This document shows positions 30,873 through 39,352 of a stretch of 64,000 nt of DNA, piece by piece. A program made the position numbers and the translations under genes. Position 1 is the first letter of the stretch. Each line of letters begins with the position of its first letter. The stretch lies in the NCBI RefSeq assembly GCF_024764775.1, contig NZ_JALIGC010000040.1:62001-126000 (forward strand), in the 5' to 3' direction. Below the pieces are notes generated by a model. That model was given only the letters and a program-made list of their open reading frames with translations, was not told the DNA's origin and searched no databases. This stretch comes from Scandinavium manionii. GTDB lineage: Bacteria; Pseudomonadota; Gammaproteobacteria; Enterobacterales; Enterobacteriaceae.

Positions 30873-31510
30873 TTCGTACCCTCCGTCCGGCTGTTTCCGC
30901 GCTCGACGCCGCCGTGGTCATGGTCATCCACCTGCACGCCGTTGGAGGTAAATTTCCCGCCTGCGTGCTCGATGTCACCGCTCATCTTCCCGCCCTTCTG
31001 CACTTCGAGCGTGCCGGTGATGAGCTTGTTGGTACACACCACCTCGGGCGTATCGAGCGTGACGCGGGTCGACGCCTTAATCATGACAACCGGTACCGTG
31101 GCGGTAATAGATTTCGAAGCGGTGACCTCAGCGGTGGTGATGCCGGTAACCGAAAGCGCCCCGGAGTCGGGTTCGTACTCGATGACTGCGCCGTCAGGAA
31201 AGGCAATATGAAACGCATCGGCGGAGGCGGAGGGCGCGGGATGGTAATCAGAGAAAATGGCAGGTAAGACAAACGCCGTATCGAGCTCACCGCCCACGGC
31301 CAGAATTAATACCTGCTCACCTACTGAGGGAGCCCACCATGTACGCGAGCGCCCGGCGCGGGAGGTCAGCCAGTTAAGCCATGTAGTTTGTATCCCGCCG
31401 GTCTGAACACGACATAACCCCTCGTCGAGGTCGACAGCGGTCACAACTCCGGTACGGATCAGATTACGGATCGCTCGAGCGATTTCCTGAATTGAAGTTA
31501 AAGTATTCAT
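30869..31510 (-). CDS. Baseplate spike protein V
   Basis: 213 residues, close to P2 gpV (211). An OB-fold N-terminal part precedes a beta-helical spike. The C-terminal DDHDHGGV contains the HxH motif that binds the iron ion at the spike tip in P2. First gene of the V-W-J-I-H-G tail operon; its upstream side borders the cargo slot. Confidence 0.93.
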   Translation of the reverse strand: MNTLTSIQEIARAIRNLIRTGVVTAVDLDEGLCRVQTGGIQTTWLNWLTSRAGRSRTWWAPSVGEQVLILAVGGELDTAFVLPAIFSDYHPAPSASADAFHIAFPDGAVIEYEPDSGALSVTGITTAEVTASKSITATVPVVMIKASTRVTLDTPEVVCTNKLITGTLEVQKGGKMSGDIEHAGGKFTSNGVQVDDHDHGGVERGNSRTEGTK

Positions 31511-31655
31511 GGGAAAAGGATGCCGCCGGGTGAGGCTGGCGGCAATAGAGCGGAGTTTTGCCAGCTAAGAAACAACACGCAAAACTCAGGTAGTCATGAG
31601 ATATCGCTACAGGATTGGAGAATGGTGATTTGATCCTGATATATGCCAAAATTTC

Positions 31656-31673
31656 GATTTATTCAACAAAGCC
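31656..31673 (+). repeat. IS903-type terminal repeat, isolated
   Basis: GATTTATTCAACAAAGCC is the reverse complement of the 18-bp IS903 terminal repeat. No transposase lies next to it. It has the same orientation as the degenerate copy at 33584-33601, and the adhesin gene lies between them. Confidence 0.75.
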
Positions 31674-31719
31674 TAACGTAACTAACAACTAACAACCCGA
31701 CTTATCAAGCACAACTGAT

Positions 31720-32775
31720 TCAGGAAAAATCAACCCGAAGGTAAGCCAGGGTTGTGAATAGTCCTTCTTTAGGGATATTACCCGTGGTGCCAACCGGGTA
31801 GGCATATAACGTCACATTTGAGCGATAGCTTTCATCCAGTTTAAATGGAACAACGCTGCTGCTATTATTTGGTATTAATGGAACATTGTCTTCATTCGTA
31901 ACAACAACTCCCACATCCTCATTATCAGACTGAATAGCATTAGGAATATTTGCTGAGGCATTCCCCTCAATGCGCATTGTCAGATTGGCTGTTGCACTCA
32001 TATCGTTACATTCAATAGGGATATTGATTTTTTTCGACGTATAGTTGTCAGGTTTCTGCCCTGCCACCTTGAAGTCAGTTGCATAGAGTGACCCTAGATC
32101 AACAACAACTTGAGTTCCGGTGTTAATAACACAGTTTTGAGGAACCGTAACAATCCCATTGAGATAAATATTCGTAGTCGACTCCGGACCATGATTAGCA
32201 CCACCAGTATCACCCATAGACCAGTAAGTGGATGCAACTAAAACATTGTTAATAACTGACTGTCCGACTAATGATTTTTTTAATCTAACAGATACCCGAA
32301 CCGACCCGCCAGTATTACCACCACCAAGACTTAAACCAAAAGCTGTATTGCATTTATACTTTTTACTGTTACTATAGTTATGTATTGGACCAAAAGGAAT
32401 TGATACATAATCATTCAACGTTGAGACTTTAACCCCTACTTGTATATAATCGTTTCCTGGGATGTCATAATAAATGTAACCATTTGCTGATTGTGGGTTG
32501 GTAAGGGATGTATCCCCCCACAGCCAAATATATCGATATGGACCACCAGTACAAGCACATGTTATTGAGGCATTTTGAACACCACTGCTCACATTCTGTT
32601 CTGGCAATGTAGTTCCTGGAACATTGTCACCTGGGTTGCTTATATTCATATTCCCTATATCATAGCTAGCAGCCGTTGGCCCTCCGGCCAAAGAGCAATA
32701 CCCATCAGCAGCACTTGCCGCCTTCATGCATATAAATAAAGCCGCCGCAAGAAAAATAAAAAAAACTCTATTCAT
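31720..32775 (-). CDS. Orphan fimbrial tip adhesin in the V-S cargo slot of the prophage
   Basis: 351 residues with a clear signal peptide (MNRVFFIFLAAALF to ASA). Size and layout fit a two-domain fimbrial adhesin: an N-terminal part with several cysteines (GYCSLAGG, ITCACTGG) and a C-terminal pilin-like domain (PQNCVINTG, IPIECNDM) that ends LAYLRVDFS, as a chaperone-binding strand should. No chaperone, usher or pilin gene accompanies it. The DNA is AT-rich compared with the flanking phage genes. It sits where P2 carries Z/fun. It may be polymerised by a host chaperone-usher system such as the one at 9769-16780; this is inference. Confidence 0.78.
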   Translation of the reverse strand: MNRVFFIFLAAALFICMKAASAADGYCSLAGGPTAASYDIGNMNISNPGDNVPGTTLPEQNVSSGVQNASITCACTGGPYRYIWLWGDTSLTNPQSANGYIYYDIPGNDYIQVGVKVSTLNDYVSIPFGPIHNYSNSKKYKCNTAFGLSLGGGNTGGSVRVSVRLKKSLVGQSVINNVLVASTYWSMGDTGGANHGPESTTNIYLNGIVTVPQNCVINTGTQVVVDLGSLYATDFKVAGQKPDNYTSKKINIPIECNDMSATANLTMRIEGNASANIPNAIQSDNEDVGVVVTNEDNVPLIPNNSSSVVPFKLDESYRSNVTLYAYPVGTTGNIPKEGLFTTLAYLRVDFS

Positions 32776-33092
32776 TGTTCATATCCTTTATTTTATAGCC
32801 AGCCGTCCTGTCCAACTGTTGCAGTTGTATCATCTATGCTGTTGCCCATTCATACGAGGCCATTTCAAAATCGACAGATAATTAACTTCACACCCCTATG
32901 TATCGCCTTGATGATAACAATCAGTGACAACACAAAATCAAGAAAAAAACAATTTAATGATTTATATTTTAACTGCAAAGCAGCCACAATTGAAAATGTT
33001 AAAAATACCAACACTCAGTGCCACTGACAAAACAGCTATATAACCTATTGTTTAGCTTTTAACTTTCAATAAATTAAAAACAAAATTCAAAA
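32776..33092. other. AT-rich region upstream of the orphan adhesin
   Basis: 317 bases without a gene, strongly AT-rich. It should contain the adhesin promoter on the minus strand. I see no clear sigma-70 pair and no transposon end. It abuts the truncated transposase at 33093. Confidence 0.5.
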
Positions 33093-33601
33093 CATGTGAA
33101 TCCTGATGGGTGTCGCACAAATAATGTCACCAATGTGGAGGACTTTCCGGGGCTTATCCGGCAGATACATCGCAAAATTAAAGTGGCCTCAGCAGACGGT
33201 GCTTACGACACAAAACGTTGCCATGACGGGCTCAGGCGCAAGAAAATCAGCGCGCTTATCGCGCCGCGAGCGCGTGCCGGTTACTGGCCAGTGGAATATG
33301 CCGACAGAAATCAGGCAGTGGCGAGGTAATGACTGACGGGGAGCAATGCTTATTGAAAATGACACACGGCTTACAACCGGCGTTCGGTAGCTTAAACGGC
33401 GATGTACCGTGTAAAACAGCTGTTTGCTGGGCATCTTGCGTTGCGGGATTATGATGCTCAGGTTGGAGAAGCTATGACCATGATCCATGCCTTAAACAAA
33501 ATGACGCGTGCAGGTTTGCCAGAAAGTGTGCGTATCGCCTGAGATTAAGAGCTATTTATTACAGGGGAACTCAACACAAATCTGATGTATTCATCAAAGC
33601 C
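33093..33601 (+). pseudogene. IS5-family (IS903 group) transposase remnant with right end
   Basis: The C-terminal part of an IS903-type transposase: GAYDTKRCHDGLRRKKISAL, then AGYWPVEYADRNQAVA, then after frame damage YRVKQLFAGHLALRDYDAQ and the end LPESVRIA-stop at 33542. The N-terminal two thirds is missing and the frame is broken near 33330. GATGTATTCATCAAAGCC at 33584-33601 is a degenerate right terminal repeat (two changes from the copy at 31656). Inactive. Confidence 0.88.
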
Positions 33602-33623
33602 GATCTCATCATAAGATCATGGA

Positions 33624-34076
33624 TTATTTAAACGGTAAAAGGTTTATAATAACTCGTTCAATCATTCTACTATCACAATCTTCCATCCCAATCAAAACGC
33701 GCTTTTCATAATAGATTGCTCGACTGTTTTTACTGGGCTTGTCTTTCAATCCATACTGATGCACCCTCGCCATACGCTGCACCTTCCCGGTAAACTCCAC
33801 GACAGCAGCATCATCGCGCCCGGTCGCCTTCATAAAGCGGTTAGCACGCAGCTTCGCGAACATCTCGCGCTTTACCCGGCCGTTTTTGGCCCTGACCGGC
33901 GGGCGCTTACGGGCAGCATACGGAGTGCCGTCCGGCGCGGTTTGCGTCTTAATACGACGCTGCTGTCGGGTGCGCAGCGTCTTCGCAATATCAGCGGTCA
34001 TCCGTCGACGACTCGCCGGTGACAGCGCCGCAATCAGCCCGGCCAGCCGGTCATCAAAGGGTTTGAACTCATTCAT
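33624..34076 (-). CDS. Tail completion protein S
   Basis: 150 residues, the P2 gpS length. It contains the conserved QAPDGTPYAARKR-like segment (TAPDGTPYAARKRPP) and VQRMARVHQYGLKD. Acts in late tail-to-head completion. The last ~25 residues differ from usual and may have been altered at the cargo boundary. Overlaps R by eight bases. Confidence 0.93.
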   Translation of the reverse strand: MNEFKPFDDRLAGLIAALSPASRRRMTADIAKTLRTRQQRRIKTQTAPDGTPYAARKRPPVRAKNGRVKREMFAKLRANRFMKATGRDDAAVVEFTGKVQRMARVHQYGLKDKPSKNSRAIYYEKRVLIGMEDCDSRMIERVIINLLPFK

Positions 34077-34536
34077 CCCATTCGCTCACAAGCTCACCGT
34101 GAACATACAGCTTCATCGGTCGGGCTACCGGCTCTGGCGGCTGCGGTTCGGCCGCATGCTCAATGTGCAGCTCGGCCCCGACTTCTTTGACGATAGTGCG
34201 CTCGGTCAGTAACAGGCTGATGCTGAGGTCGATGCTGTCGTCGCTGTTGATGTCTGCCTCGTAGATGAAGCCACGCTTTCGCCCTTCATCCGTGGTCATG
34301 ATGTCGGCCTGCTGGACCCTGAGCCACGCCTGAATCGGCACGAGGATCAAATCAATATCGCCCGGAAAATCGGTCACCACCACGTTGAGCGTGTACTGAT
34401 TCTCAAATGACAGCGATGTCGCCAGCGTGGAGGCCAGTTTCCCGTTATCGATAAAAATGCGCATCATGTCGGGGTTCGCTTTCAGCACCGGCACGGCATC
34501 AGTTAAGGCGTTGCGCAGACTCTTCGGTTTGAACAT
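34069..34536 (-). CDS. Tail completion protein R
   Basis: 155 residues, the P2 gpR length. Start MFKPKSLRNALTDAVP is typical. It joins tails and heads during virion completion. Overlaps the end of the lysC-type gene upstream. Confidence 0.93.
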   Translation of the reverse strand: MFKPKSLRNALTDAVPVLKANPDMMRIFIDNGKLASTLATSLSFENQYTLNVVVTDFPGDIDLILVPIQAWLRVQQADIMTTDEGRKRGFIYEADINSDDSIDLSISLLLTERTIVKEVGAELHIEHAAEPQPPEPVARPMKLYVHGELVSEWDE

Positions 34537-34789
34537 CGGTTTTATCCTGACAGGTTTTTATCGTTTCGACCTGGAGCGCACAGCTTTCGAGCGCGGATTC
34601 GAGCTGGCGAATGTCGCCGCTCAGGTCGCCATTGGTTAACGGGTCACTGCCCGGCATCGGACACAGGCTGACCCTCGGGCAGGCGTTCAGCACAACGACC
34701 GGCGGAGATGCAGGGGGCGCGTCGGTGCAGGCTGCGCACAGCATCAGACAGCTCAGCGCTGTACCAGCGGCGTAAATCCTCGTTTTCAT
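34499..34789 (-). CDS. Rz1-like spanin lipoprotein LysC
   Basis: 96 residues, nested in a different frame inside the 3' part of lysB and running into R. Starts MKTRIYAAGTAL with GAGGTTACTC upstream; lipobox LMLCAA-C then proline-rich TDAPPASPPVV, the Rz1 pattern. It is the outer-membrane half of the spanin that fuses inner and outer membranes in lysis. The in-frame extension upstream to 34888 lacks a ribosome site. Confidence 0.85.
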   Translation of the reverse strand: MKTRIYAAGTALSCLMLCAACTDAPPASPPVVVLNACPRVSLCPMPGSDPLTNGDLSGDIRQLESALESCALQVETIKTCQDKTDVQTEESAQRLN

Positions 34790-35057
34790 TGAGTAACCTC
34801 GTGATGGTTCGCTCCCGACGCGCGGCCCGCGTTCCGGCCGCGGCGAGTTTCTGGCGCAGTTGCACCTGTGCCCGGTCATTGTCCGCACTCAGGCGCTGCG
34901 CGGTGAGGAGCTGGTCTTTCAGCATATCGATAGTGCGTTTCTGGTCGCTGGCGACGTCATTCGCGCGGGTAAACGCGCGGCTGAGCTTGCTGTTTTCATG
35001 CTTCAGCCAGACCAGCGCCAGCCCGGCCACGGCCAGTAAAATCATCAGTGTTTTCAT
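34644..35057 (-). CDS. Rz-like spanin subunit LysB
   Basis: 137 residues. N-terminal membrane anchor (MKTLMILLAVAGLALVWLK) followed by a long charged coiled coil with RRERTITRLLNENEDLRRWY, the layout of an inner-membrane spanin. AGGGGACAAA precedes the ATG at 35057. Partner of the nested LysC. Overlaps the endolysin stop by four bases. Confidence 0.87.
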   Translation of the reverse strand: MKTLMILLAVAGLALVWLKHENSKLSRAFTRANDVASDQKRTIDMLKDQLLTAQRLSADNDRAQVQLRQKLAAAGTRAARRERTITRLLNENEDLRRWYSAELSDAVRSLHRRAPCISAGRCAERLPEGQPVSDAGQ

Positions 35058-35563
35058 TTTGTCCCCTGCATACAGCGCGACCATTCGCGGGTGCGACGGT
35101 TTTCAAGTCCGGTATTCCTGACGCCGTTCACGTACACCCAGCGGGTGAGCTGGTCGCACGCCTGCGCCCACTGCTGACGCTTAATAAACGAGACCAGTGT
35201 CGAGCGACAGGCCGCACCGGTGCCAACGTTAAAGGCGAAACTGACGAGCGAGTCATAGACCGGCTGCGGCATCTTCCCCGGCACGCACACCGCCAGCCGT
35301 CGCTCAGTATTGAGCACATCGGCGACCAGATTCGCCGCCGCGTCGTGTTCGGTGATATTGCGTTTGGGTACCACCCCGGCAGTGTGGCCGATGCCTGACG
35401 TCCACACGCCCGCGCTGCACTGGTAGGGGCGCAGACGACACCCCTCAAGGTCTGCAATCAGGGCGAGCCCCTCCGACGAGCTATTCAGCAGACGAAAATC
35501 AGGCACCAGTGCCGCCAGCGCCAGCACGACGGCCACACTGCAACGTTTAACGACTGAGGCCAC
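35054..35563 (-). CDS. SAR-type endolysin (glycoside hydrolase 24)
   Basis: 169-residue muramidase in the place of P2 gene K. The weakly hydrophobic N-terminal segment (SVAVVLALAALV) looks like a signal-anchor-release domain. Catalytic positions fit the E-8aa-(D/C)-5aa-T pattern with E40, C49 and T55 (EGCRLRPYQC then VWT), so the aspartate is replaced by cysteine, as in some SAR endolysins. Start is GTG at 35563 with AAGGGGGT upstream, overlapping the holin by 17 bases. Confidence 0.9.
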   Translation of the reverse strand: MASVVKRCSVAVVLALAALVPDFRLLNSSSEGLALIADLEGCRLRPYQCSAGVWTSGIGHTAGVVPKRNITEHDAAANLVADVLNTERRLAVCVPGKMPQPVYDSLVSFAFNVGTGAACRSTLVSFIKRQQWAQACDQLTRWVYVNGVRNTGLENRRTREWSRCMQGTK

Positions 35564-35756
35564 GAATTACCCCCTTATTGATTCCGGCCGCAACGAGATA
35601 GCGGTAGGTCTGGCGGCGGTACCAGAAATTCACCAGCGCGGTAAAAATGGCGCACCCGCCGCCGACATACAGCGCGAGTTTTTCCGGGGTCTGCGTGCCG
35701 AAATAGGCCAGCGCCACGGAAAACCAGTACGTCAGAAACGTTGTGATTTTTTCCAT
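35547..35756 (-). CDS. Holin, HP1-like
   Basis: 69 residues with two hydrophobic segments (YWFSVALAYFG and LALYVGGGCAIFTALVNFWY) and a basic C terminus, the pattern of a class II holin. It is not like P2 holin Y (93 residues, three segments). ATG at 35756 (MEKITTFLT) is three bases downstream of the X stop. P2 lysA, an antiholin, is absent from this cassette. Confidence 0.8.
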   Translation of the reverse strand: MEKITTFLTYWFSVALAYFGTQTPEKLALYVGGGCAIFTALVNFWYRRQTYRYLVAAGINKGVIRGLSR

Positions 35757-35758
35757 CG

Positions 35759-35962
35759 TTAATCCCACAGGTTGACGGTCTCCGTAACGGCGGCGGTGTC
35801 GACGACCGGCAGGCTGACGGACGTGCCGTGCGGCAGGATGGCCCCAAGTGCAGCCAGACCCGGATTAGCGGCGAGCACCGCCTCGACAACCCCCTCAGTG
35901 CGGCCGTAATGGCGATGACACAGGGCGTCGAGGGTGTCGCCCTGCTGTGCAATGACGTTCAT
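35759..35962 (-). CDS. Tail protein X
   Basis: 67 residues, the P2 gpX length, with a LysM-like fold segment (QQGDTLDALCHRHYG). ATG 35962 overlaps the L stop by one base (TGATG). The upstream in-frame extension lies within L and is rejected. Confidence 0.93.
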   Translation of the reverse strand: MNVIAQQGDTLDALCHRHYGRTEGVVEAVLAANPGLAALGAILPHGTSVSLPVVDTAAVTETVNLWD

Positions 35963-36462
35963 CAGATTTGCCCCACGATGCAGCGGGCTTTGTCCTGAAT
36001 ACGGGCCACAGACCAGCGCATATCCCGCCACAGTTCATCGATGGTGCTGTCAATGCTGTCGGCCTTTTTGTCACCTTTAGCGCTCGCATCCACGCCGCGA
36101 TAACGCTCATAGAGCGTGGCGGTGGTCATGGCACACACGGCGTTGAAATAGTGGAAAACGCGCACGCTCTCGCCGTCGAGTTCATCGGTCGGTACCTCCA
36201 CGAGGGCCGCGTGACCGGCCCCGAGCTGAAGGTCGCGCCAGTCGCGCAGCTCGGCGTTGGTTTCGGCCATTCCGGCCTTAATCGCCCGGCGCAGGCGCAC
36301 AGGGGAAACCGTCTGCTCGAGGCGCATCTCTTCCCGCACGCGCTTCGGGTCAACGTCCGGGAAAAAACCGGTGTTTTTTATTACCGGTTCATCGTCCGGC
36401 ACCGGCGGAATGACCAGCGGCTCGCGCGGTCGTGCCGGGTTACTGACTACAAGCGTCGTCAT
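35962..36462 (-). CDS. Head completion/stabilisation protein L
   Basis: 166 residues, similar to P2 gpL (169). It closes filled capsids. The segment GFFPDVDPKRVREEMRLEQTV region and ELWRDMRWSVARIQ are diagnostic. Follows the small terminase gene M by about 96 bases. Confidence 0.93.
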   Translation of the reverse strand: MTTLVVSNPARPREPLVIPPVPDDEPVIKNTGFFPDVDPKRVREEMRLEQTVSPVRLRRAIKAGMAETNAELRDWRDLQLGAGHAALVEVPTDELDGESVRVFHYFNAVCAMTTATLYERYRGVDASAKGDKKADSIDSTIDELWRDMRWSVARIQDKARCIVGQI

Positions 36463-36558
36463 GACTACCTCTGAAATAGGTGGGCGGTGGACGCTGGCCT
36501 CCGCTCAGGTGAAACACCTGCCTCAGCCAGCGTGCCGCCCGGCGCGGGGCGCATTCTG

Positions 36559-37320
36559 TTAACCGGCGACTTTCCTCGGGCGACCACGCCCCCGTTTCGC
36601 CGGTGAATCGGTTGTTATTTTGGTGGCCTTTTTCGCAGGCTTCGGCGGGGTTTTCTTCACCGGGGCGACAGGCTTCGGCTTCAGCTCCCGGCCGAGGCGC
36701 TCGATGTCTTTTTTCACCCCGCAACTGTCATCCAGCTGAATAGCGCGTTGCAGGTGCGTCATCGCCTCAGTCAGCAGACCGGCGTCGCGCAGGATAAGAC
36801 CGGCGACCTTATGCAGGCGGGCGCGAACCTCGTCAGGCATATCGGCAGTGCGGGTCATCTCGATAACGGTCAGGAGCGGCTGCACATCCACCGGCTGACT
36901 GGCCGCGCGGACGCGAAGTGCGGCCAGCGCCACCTCTTCGGCCAGCATATACGGCGCGGTGCGCGCGTGACCGTCAGGCATCGACAGGCCAAAACGCAGC
37001 GCGTAGCGGGCAATCTCAATCGCGCCGGGAATATCCCCGGCATCGAGACGCCACAGCAGTACGGTCATCAGGATGTCATCCTGCGCCCCGGTGCCGGTCT
37101 CCAGCACGCCGATCACCCACGGCAGGTAAAACGGCAGCAGCTCGCGCTTTTTCTCTGCCTTACGTTCCCGGGAATGGATTTGTGAAAGCGTCCTGCGGTC
37201 TGCGGCCAGCTTCACGAGCATTTGCTCATAAGCCGTGGCATGGCGCAGCGGGCGCTGTTCCCGCTGCGATGCCTGTTCGGCCGAGACCCGCATCGCGTGA
37301 CGCCGTGCGGGGCTCGCCAT
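36559..37320 (-). CDS. Small terminase subunit M
   Basis: 253 residues, like P2 gpM (247). It recognises cos and loads the large subunit P. The core FYLPWVIGVLETGTGAQDD is conserved. The C terminus is very basic, with proline/lysine repeats ending KRGRGRPRK, an AT-hook-like sequence that may add DNA affinity. Intact, although its partner P is truncated. Confidence 0.93.
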   Translation of the reverse strand: MASPARRHAMRVSAEQASQREQRPLRHATAYEQMLVKLAADRRTLSQIHSRERKAEKKRELLPFYLPWVIGVLETGTGAQDDILMTVLLWRLDAGDIPGAIEIARYALRFGLSMPDGHARTAPYMLAEEVALAALRVRAASQPVDVQPLLTVIEMTRTADMPDEVRARLHKVAGLILRDAGLLTEAMTHLQRAIQLDDSCGVKKDIERLGRELKPKPVAPVKKTPPKPAKKATKITTDSPAKRGRGRPRKVAG

Positions 37321-37323
37321 CGG

Positions 37324-37905
37324 TTACGCCTCCCCGCCGTCGGTATGCGCGTCAGCCTTTGGAGCGTCTGCATGTTGAGTGACGACCCCGGCGGTCAGCG
37401 CCTGCATGGCTTTCACCATTTCGGCCGCAAACACTTTCGCGCTCGCCGCTTCCGGGGTGGCCTCTTCGTCCTGCTCGAGGATTTCGATGTTTTCAATCAG
37501 GCAACCGGCCGCGTAATCCTCGATAACGAAATCGACTTTCACCTGCTCGTAGTTTTCCACCTGATCGAGTTTTGGGTTTTCGACGATGTGGCGACGGTGG
37601 CCGTCTTCGTACAGGTAGATGGAAATGTTATCCAGCGTGGTGATGAATACGCTGTTCGCCGGGAAGAACGGCGCACGCACCGCCTGAAGCTGACCGATGG
37701 TTTTCTGGCTGACAATCAGCTCTGCGGCGAGCTGTTCGCTGTTGGCCTGGAACTTATTAATCATCGGGAAATATTTGTCGGTCAGGATACGACGGCCGCA
37801 GATGACCACCATTTCCGGGTTTTCGCGGTGGATCTCTTCAATCAGCGATTCGTGCGCATCCATCACCAGCGCGTCGAGGTTGGCGTAATGCCCGCCTTTG
37901 ACGCT
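37324..37905 (-). pseudogene. Major capsid protein N, C-terminal remnant
   Basis: About 190 residues of the C-terminal half of a P2 N-type capsid protein (P2 N has 357): YANLDALVMDA, RRILTDKYFPMINK, FFPANSVFITTLDN, VDFVIEDYAAGCLIEN. The N-terminal half and the scaffold gene O are missing. At about 37900 the DNA switches to the 3' part of P on the opposite strand. ATG 37926 lies in P sequence, so any product would be a hybrid. Confidence 0.9.
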
Positions 37906-38284
37906 CAAATATAACGTCGAGTACATCGGTATCGATGCGACCGGGCTCGGTCAGGGCGTCTTCCAGCTCGTGCGCTCGTTCTACCCGGCCGCACGTGAAA
38001 TCCGCTACACCCCGGAAATGAAGACCGCGATGGTGCTGAAAGCCAAAGACACCATCACGCGCGGCTGTCTCGAATATGACGTCGGCGCAACCGACCTCAC
38101 GCAGTCGTTTATGTCCATCCGCAAAACCATGACCAGCAGCGGGCGCAGCGCAACCTATGAGGCCAGTCGCACCGAGGAAGCCAGTCACGCCGATCTGGCC
38201 TGGGCGACCATGCACGTCTTAATTAACGAGCCACTGACCGCCGCCAGCGGCCAGCCTTCATCCTCGATTATGGAATTTTATTAA
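37898..38284 (+). pseudogene. Large terminase subunit P, C-terminal remnant
   Basis: About 125 residues of the nuclease-side C terminus of P2 gpP (590 residues): YIGIDATGLGQGVFQLV, KAKDTITRGCLEYDVG, EEASHADLAWATMHVLINEP, ending SSSIMEFY. The ATPase domain is missing. It keeps normal translational coupling to Q (TAATG). The divergent late promoters normally between P and O are deleted. Confidence 0.9.
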
Positions 38285-39324
38285 TGAGCAAACGCAACAA
38301 GAAAAACCAATACACCACAAAGCCACGCCAGCACACCGCCGCGCCCGCTCAGAGCATGGAGGCGTTCACCTTTGGCGAGCCGACGGCGGTGCTCGACCGG
38401 CGCGATATTCTCGATTACGTGGAATGCGTCGATAACGGCCAGTGGTACGAGCCGCCGGTGAGTTTCTCGGGGCTGGCGAAAAGTATGCGAGCCGCCGTGC
38501 ACCACAGCTCACCGATTTACGTGAAGCGTAATATTCTGGTGTCGACCTACATTCCGCACCCGAAATTATCCCGGCAGGACTTCAGCCGTTTTGTGCTCGA
38601 TTTTCTGGTCTTCGGTAATGCCTTTCTCGAAATGCGCCGCAGCCTGAGCGGCAAGGCCGTCAAATTTGAGACCTCTCCGGCCAAATACACCCGGCGCGGC
38701 GTCGAGGATGATGCTTACTGGTACATTCAGTCATTCGCGCAGGCCCATCAGTTCGCCCCCGGCTCGGTGTTTCATCTGCTGGAGCCGGACATCAATCAGG
38801 AGCTCTACGGCCTGCCGGAATACCTGAGCGCACTCAATTCCGCCTGGCTGAATGAATCCGCGACGCTATTTCGCCGCAAGTATTACCAGAACGGGGCGCA
38901 CGCCGGGTACATCATGTATGTGACCGACGCCGCGCAAAGCAGCACTGACGTCGAAGCGCTGCGCAAGGCGATGCGTGACTCGAAAGGATTGGGGAATTTT
39001 AAGAATCTGTTTTTCTACGCGCCAAACGGCAAAGCTGACGGCATTAAAATTGTACCGTTGAGCGAAGTCGCCACAAAGGATGATTTCTTTAACATCAAGA
39101 AAGTCAGCGCCGCCGATATGCTCGATGCACATCGCATCCCGTTCCAGCTCATGGGAGGCAAACCGGAAAATGTAGGCTCATTGGGTGACGTTGAGAAGGT
39201 GGCGAAGGTCTTTGTACGCAACGAGCTCAGCCCGCTACAGTCACGCTTCATGGAGCTGAACGAATGGGCAGGCGAAGAGGTTATTCGCTTTAAAAAATAC
39301 TCTCTGGAGCCTGAGGACGAGTAA
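38284..39324 (+). CDS. Portal protein Q
   Basis: 346 residues, like P2 gpQ (344). Phage portal vertex protein; conserved segments include LSRQDFSRFVLDFLVFGNAF, HLLEPDINQELYGLPEYL and HRIPFQLMGGKPENVGSLG. It is the only large head gene left whole. Its stop is followed by a clear terminator. Confidence 0.96.
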   Translation: MSKRNKKNQYTTKPRQHTAAPAQSMEAFTFGEPTAVLDRRDILDYVECVDNGQWYEPPVSFSGLAKSMRAAVHHSSPIYVKRNILVSTYIPHPKLSRQDFSRFVLDFLVFGNAFLEMRRSLSGKAVKFETSPAKYTRRGVEDDAYWYIQSFAQAHQFAPGSVFHLLEPDINQELYGLPEYLSALNSAWLNESATLFRRKYYQNGAHAGYIMYVTDAAQSSTDVEALRKAMRDSKGLGNFKNLFFYAPNGKADGIKIVPLSEVATKDDFFNIKKVSAADMLDAHRIPFQLMGGKPENVGSLGDVEKVAKVFVRNELSPLQSRFMELNEWAGEEVIRFKKYSLEPEDE

Positions 39325-39332
39325 CATTCGCA

Positions 39333-39352
39333 GCCGCCGGAAGGCGGCTTTA
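39333..39352 (+). terminator. Terminator after portal gene
   Basis: GCCGCC-GGAA-GGCGGC followed by TTTA, nine bases past the Q stop. Confidence 0.85.
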
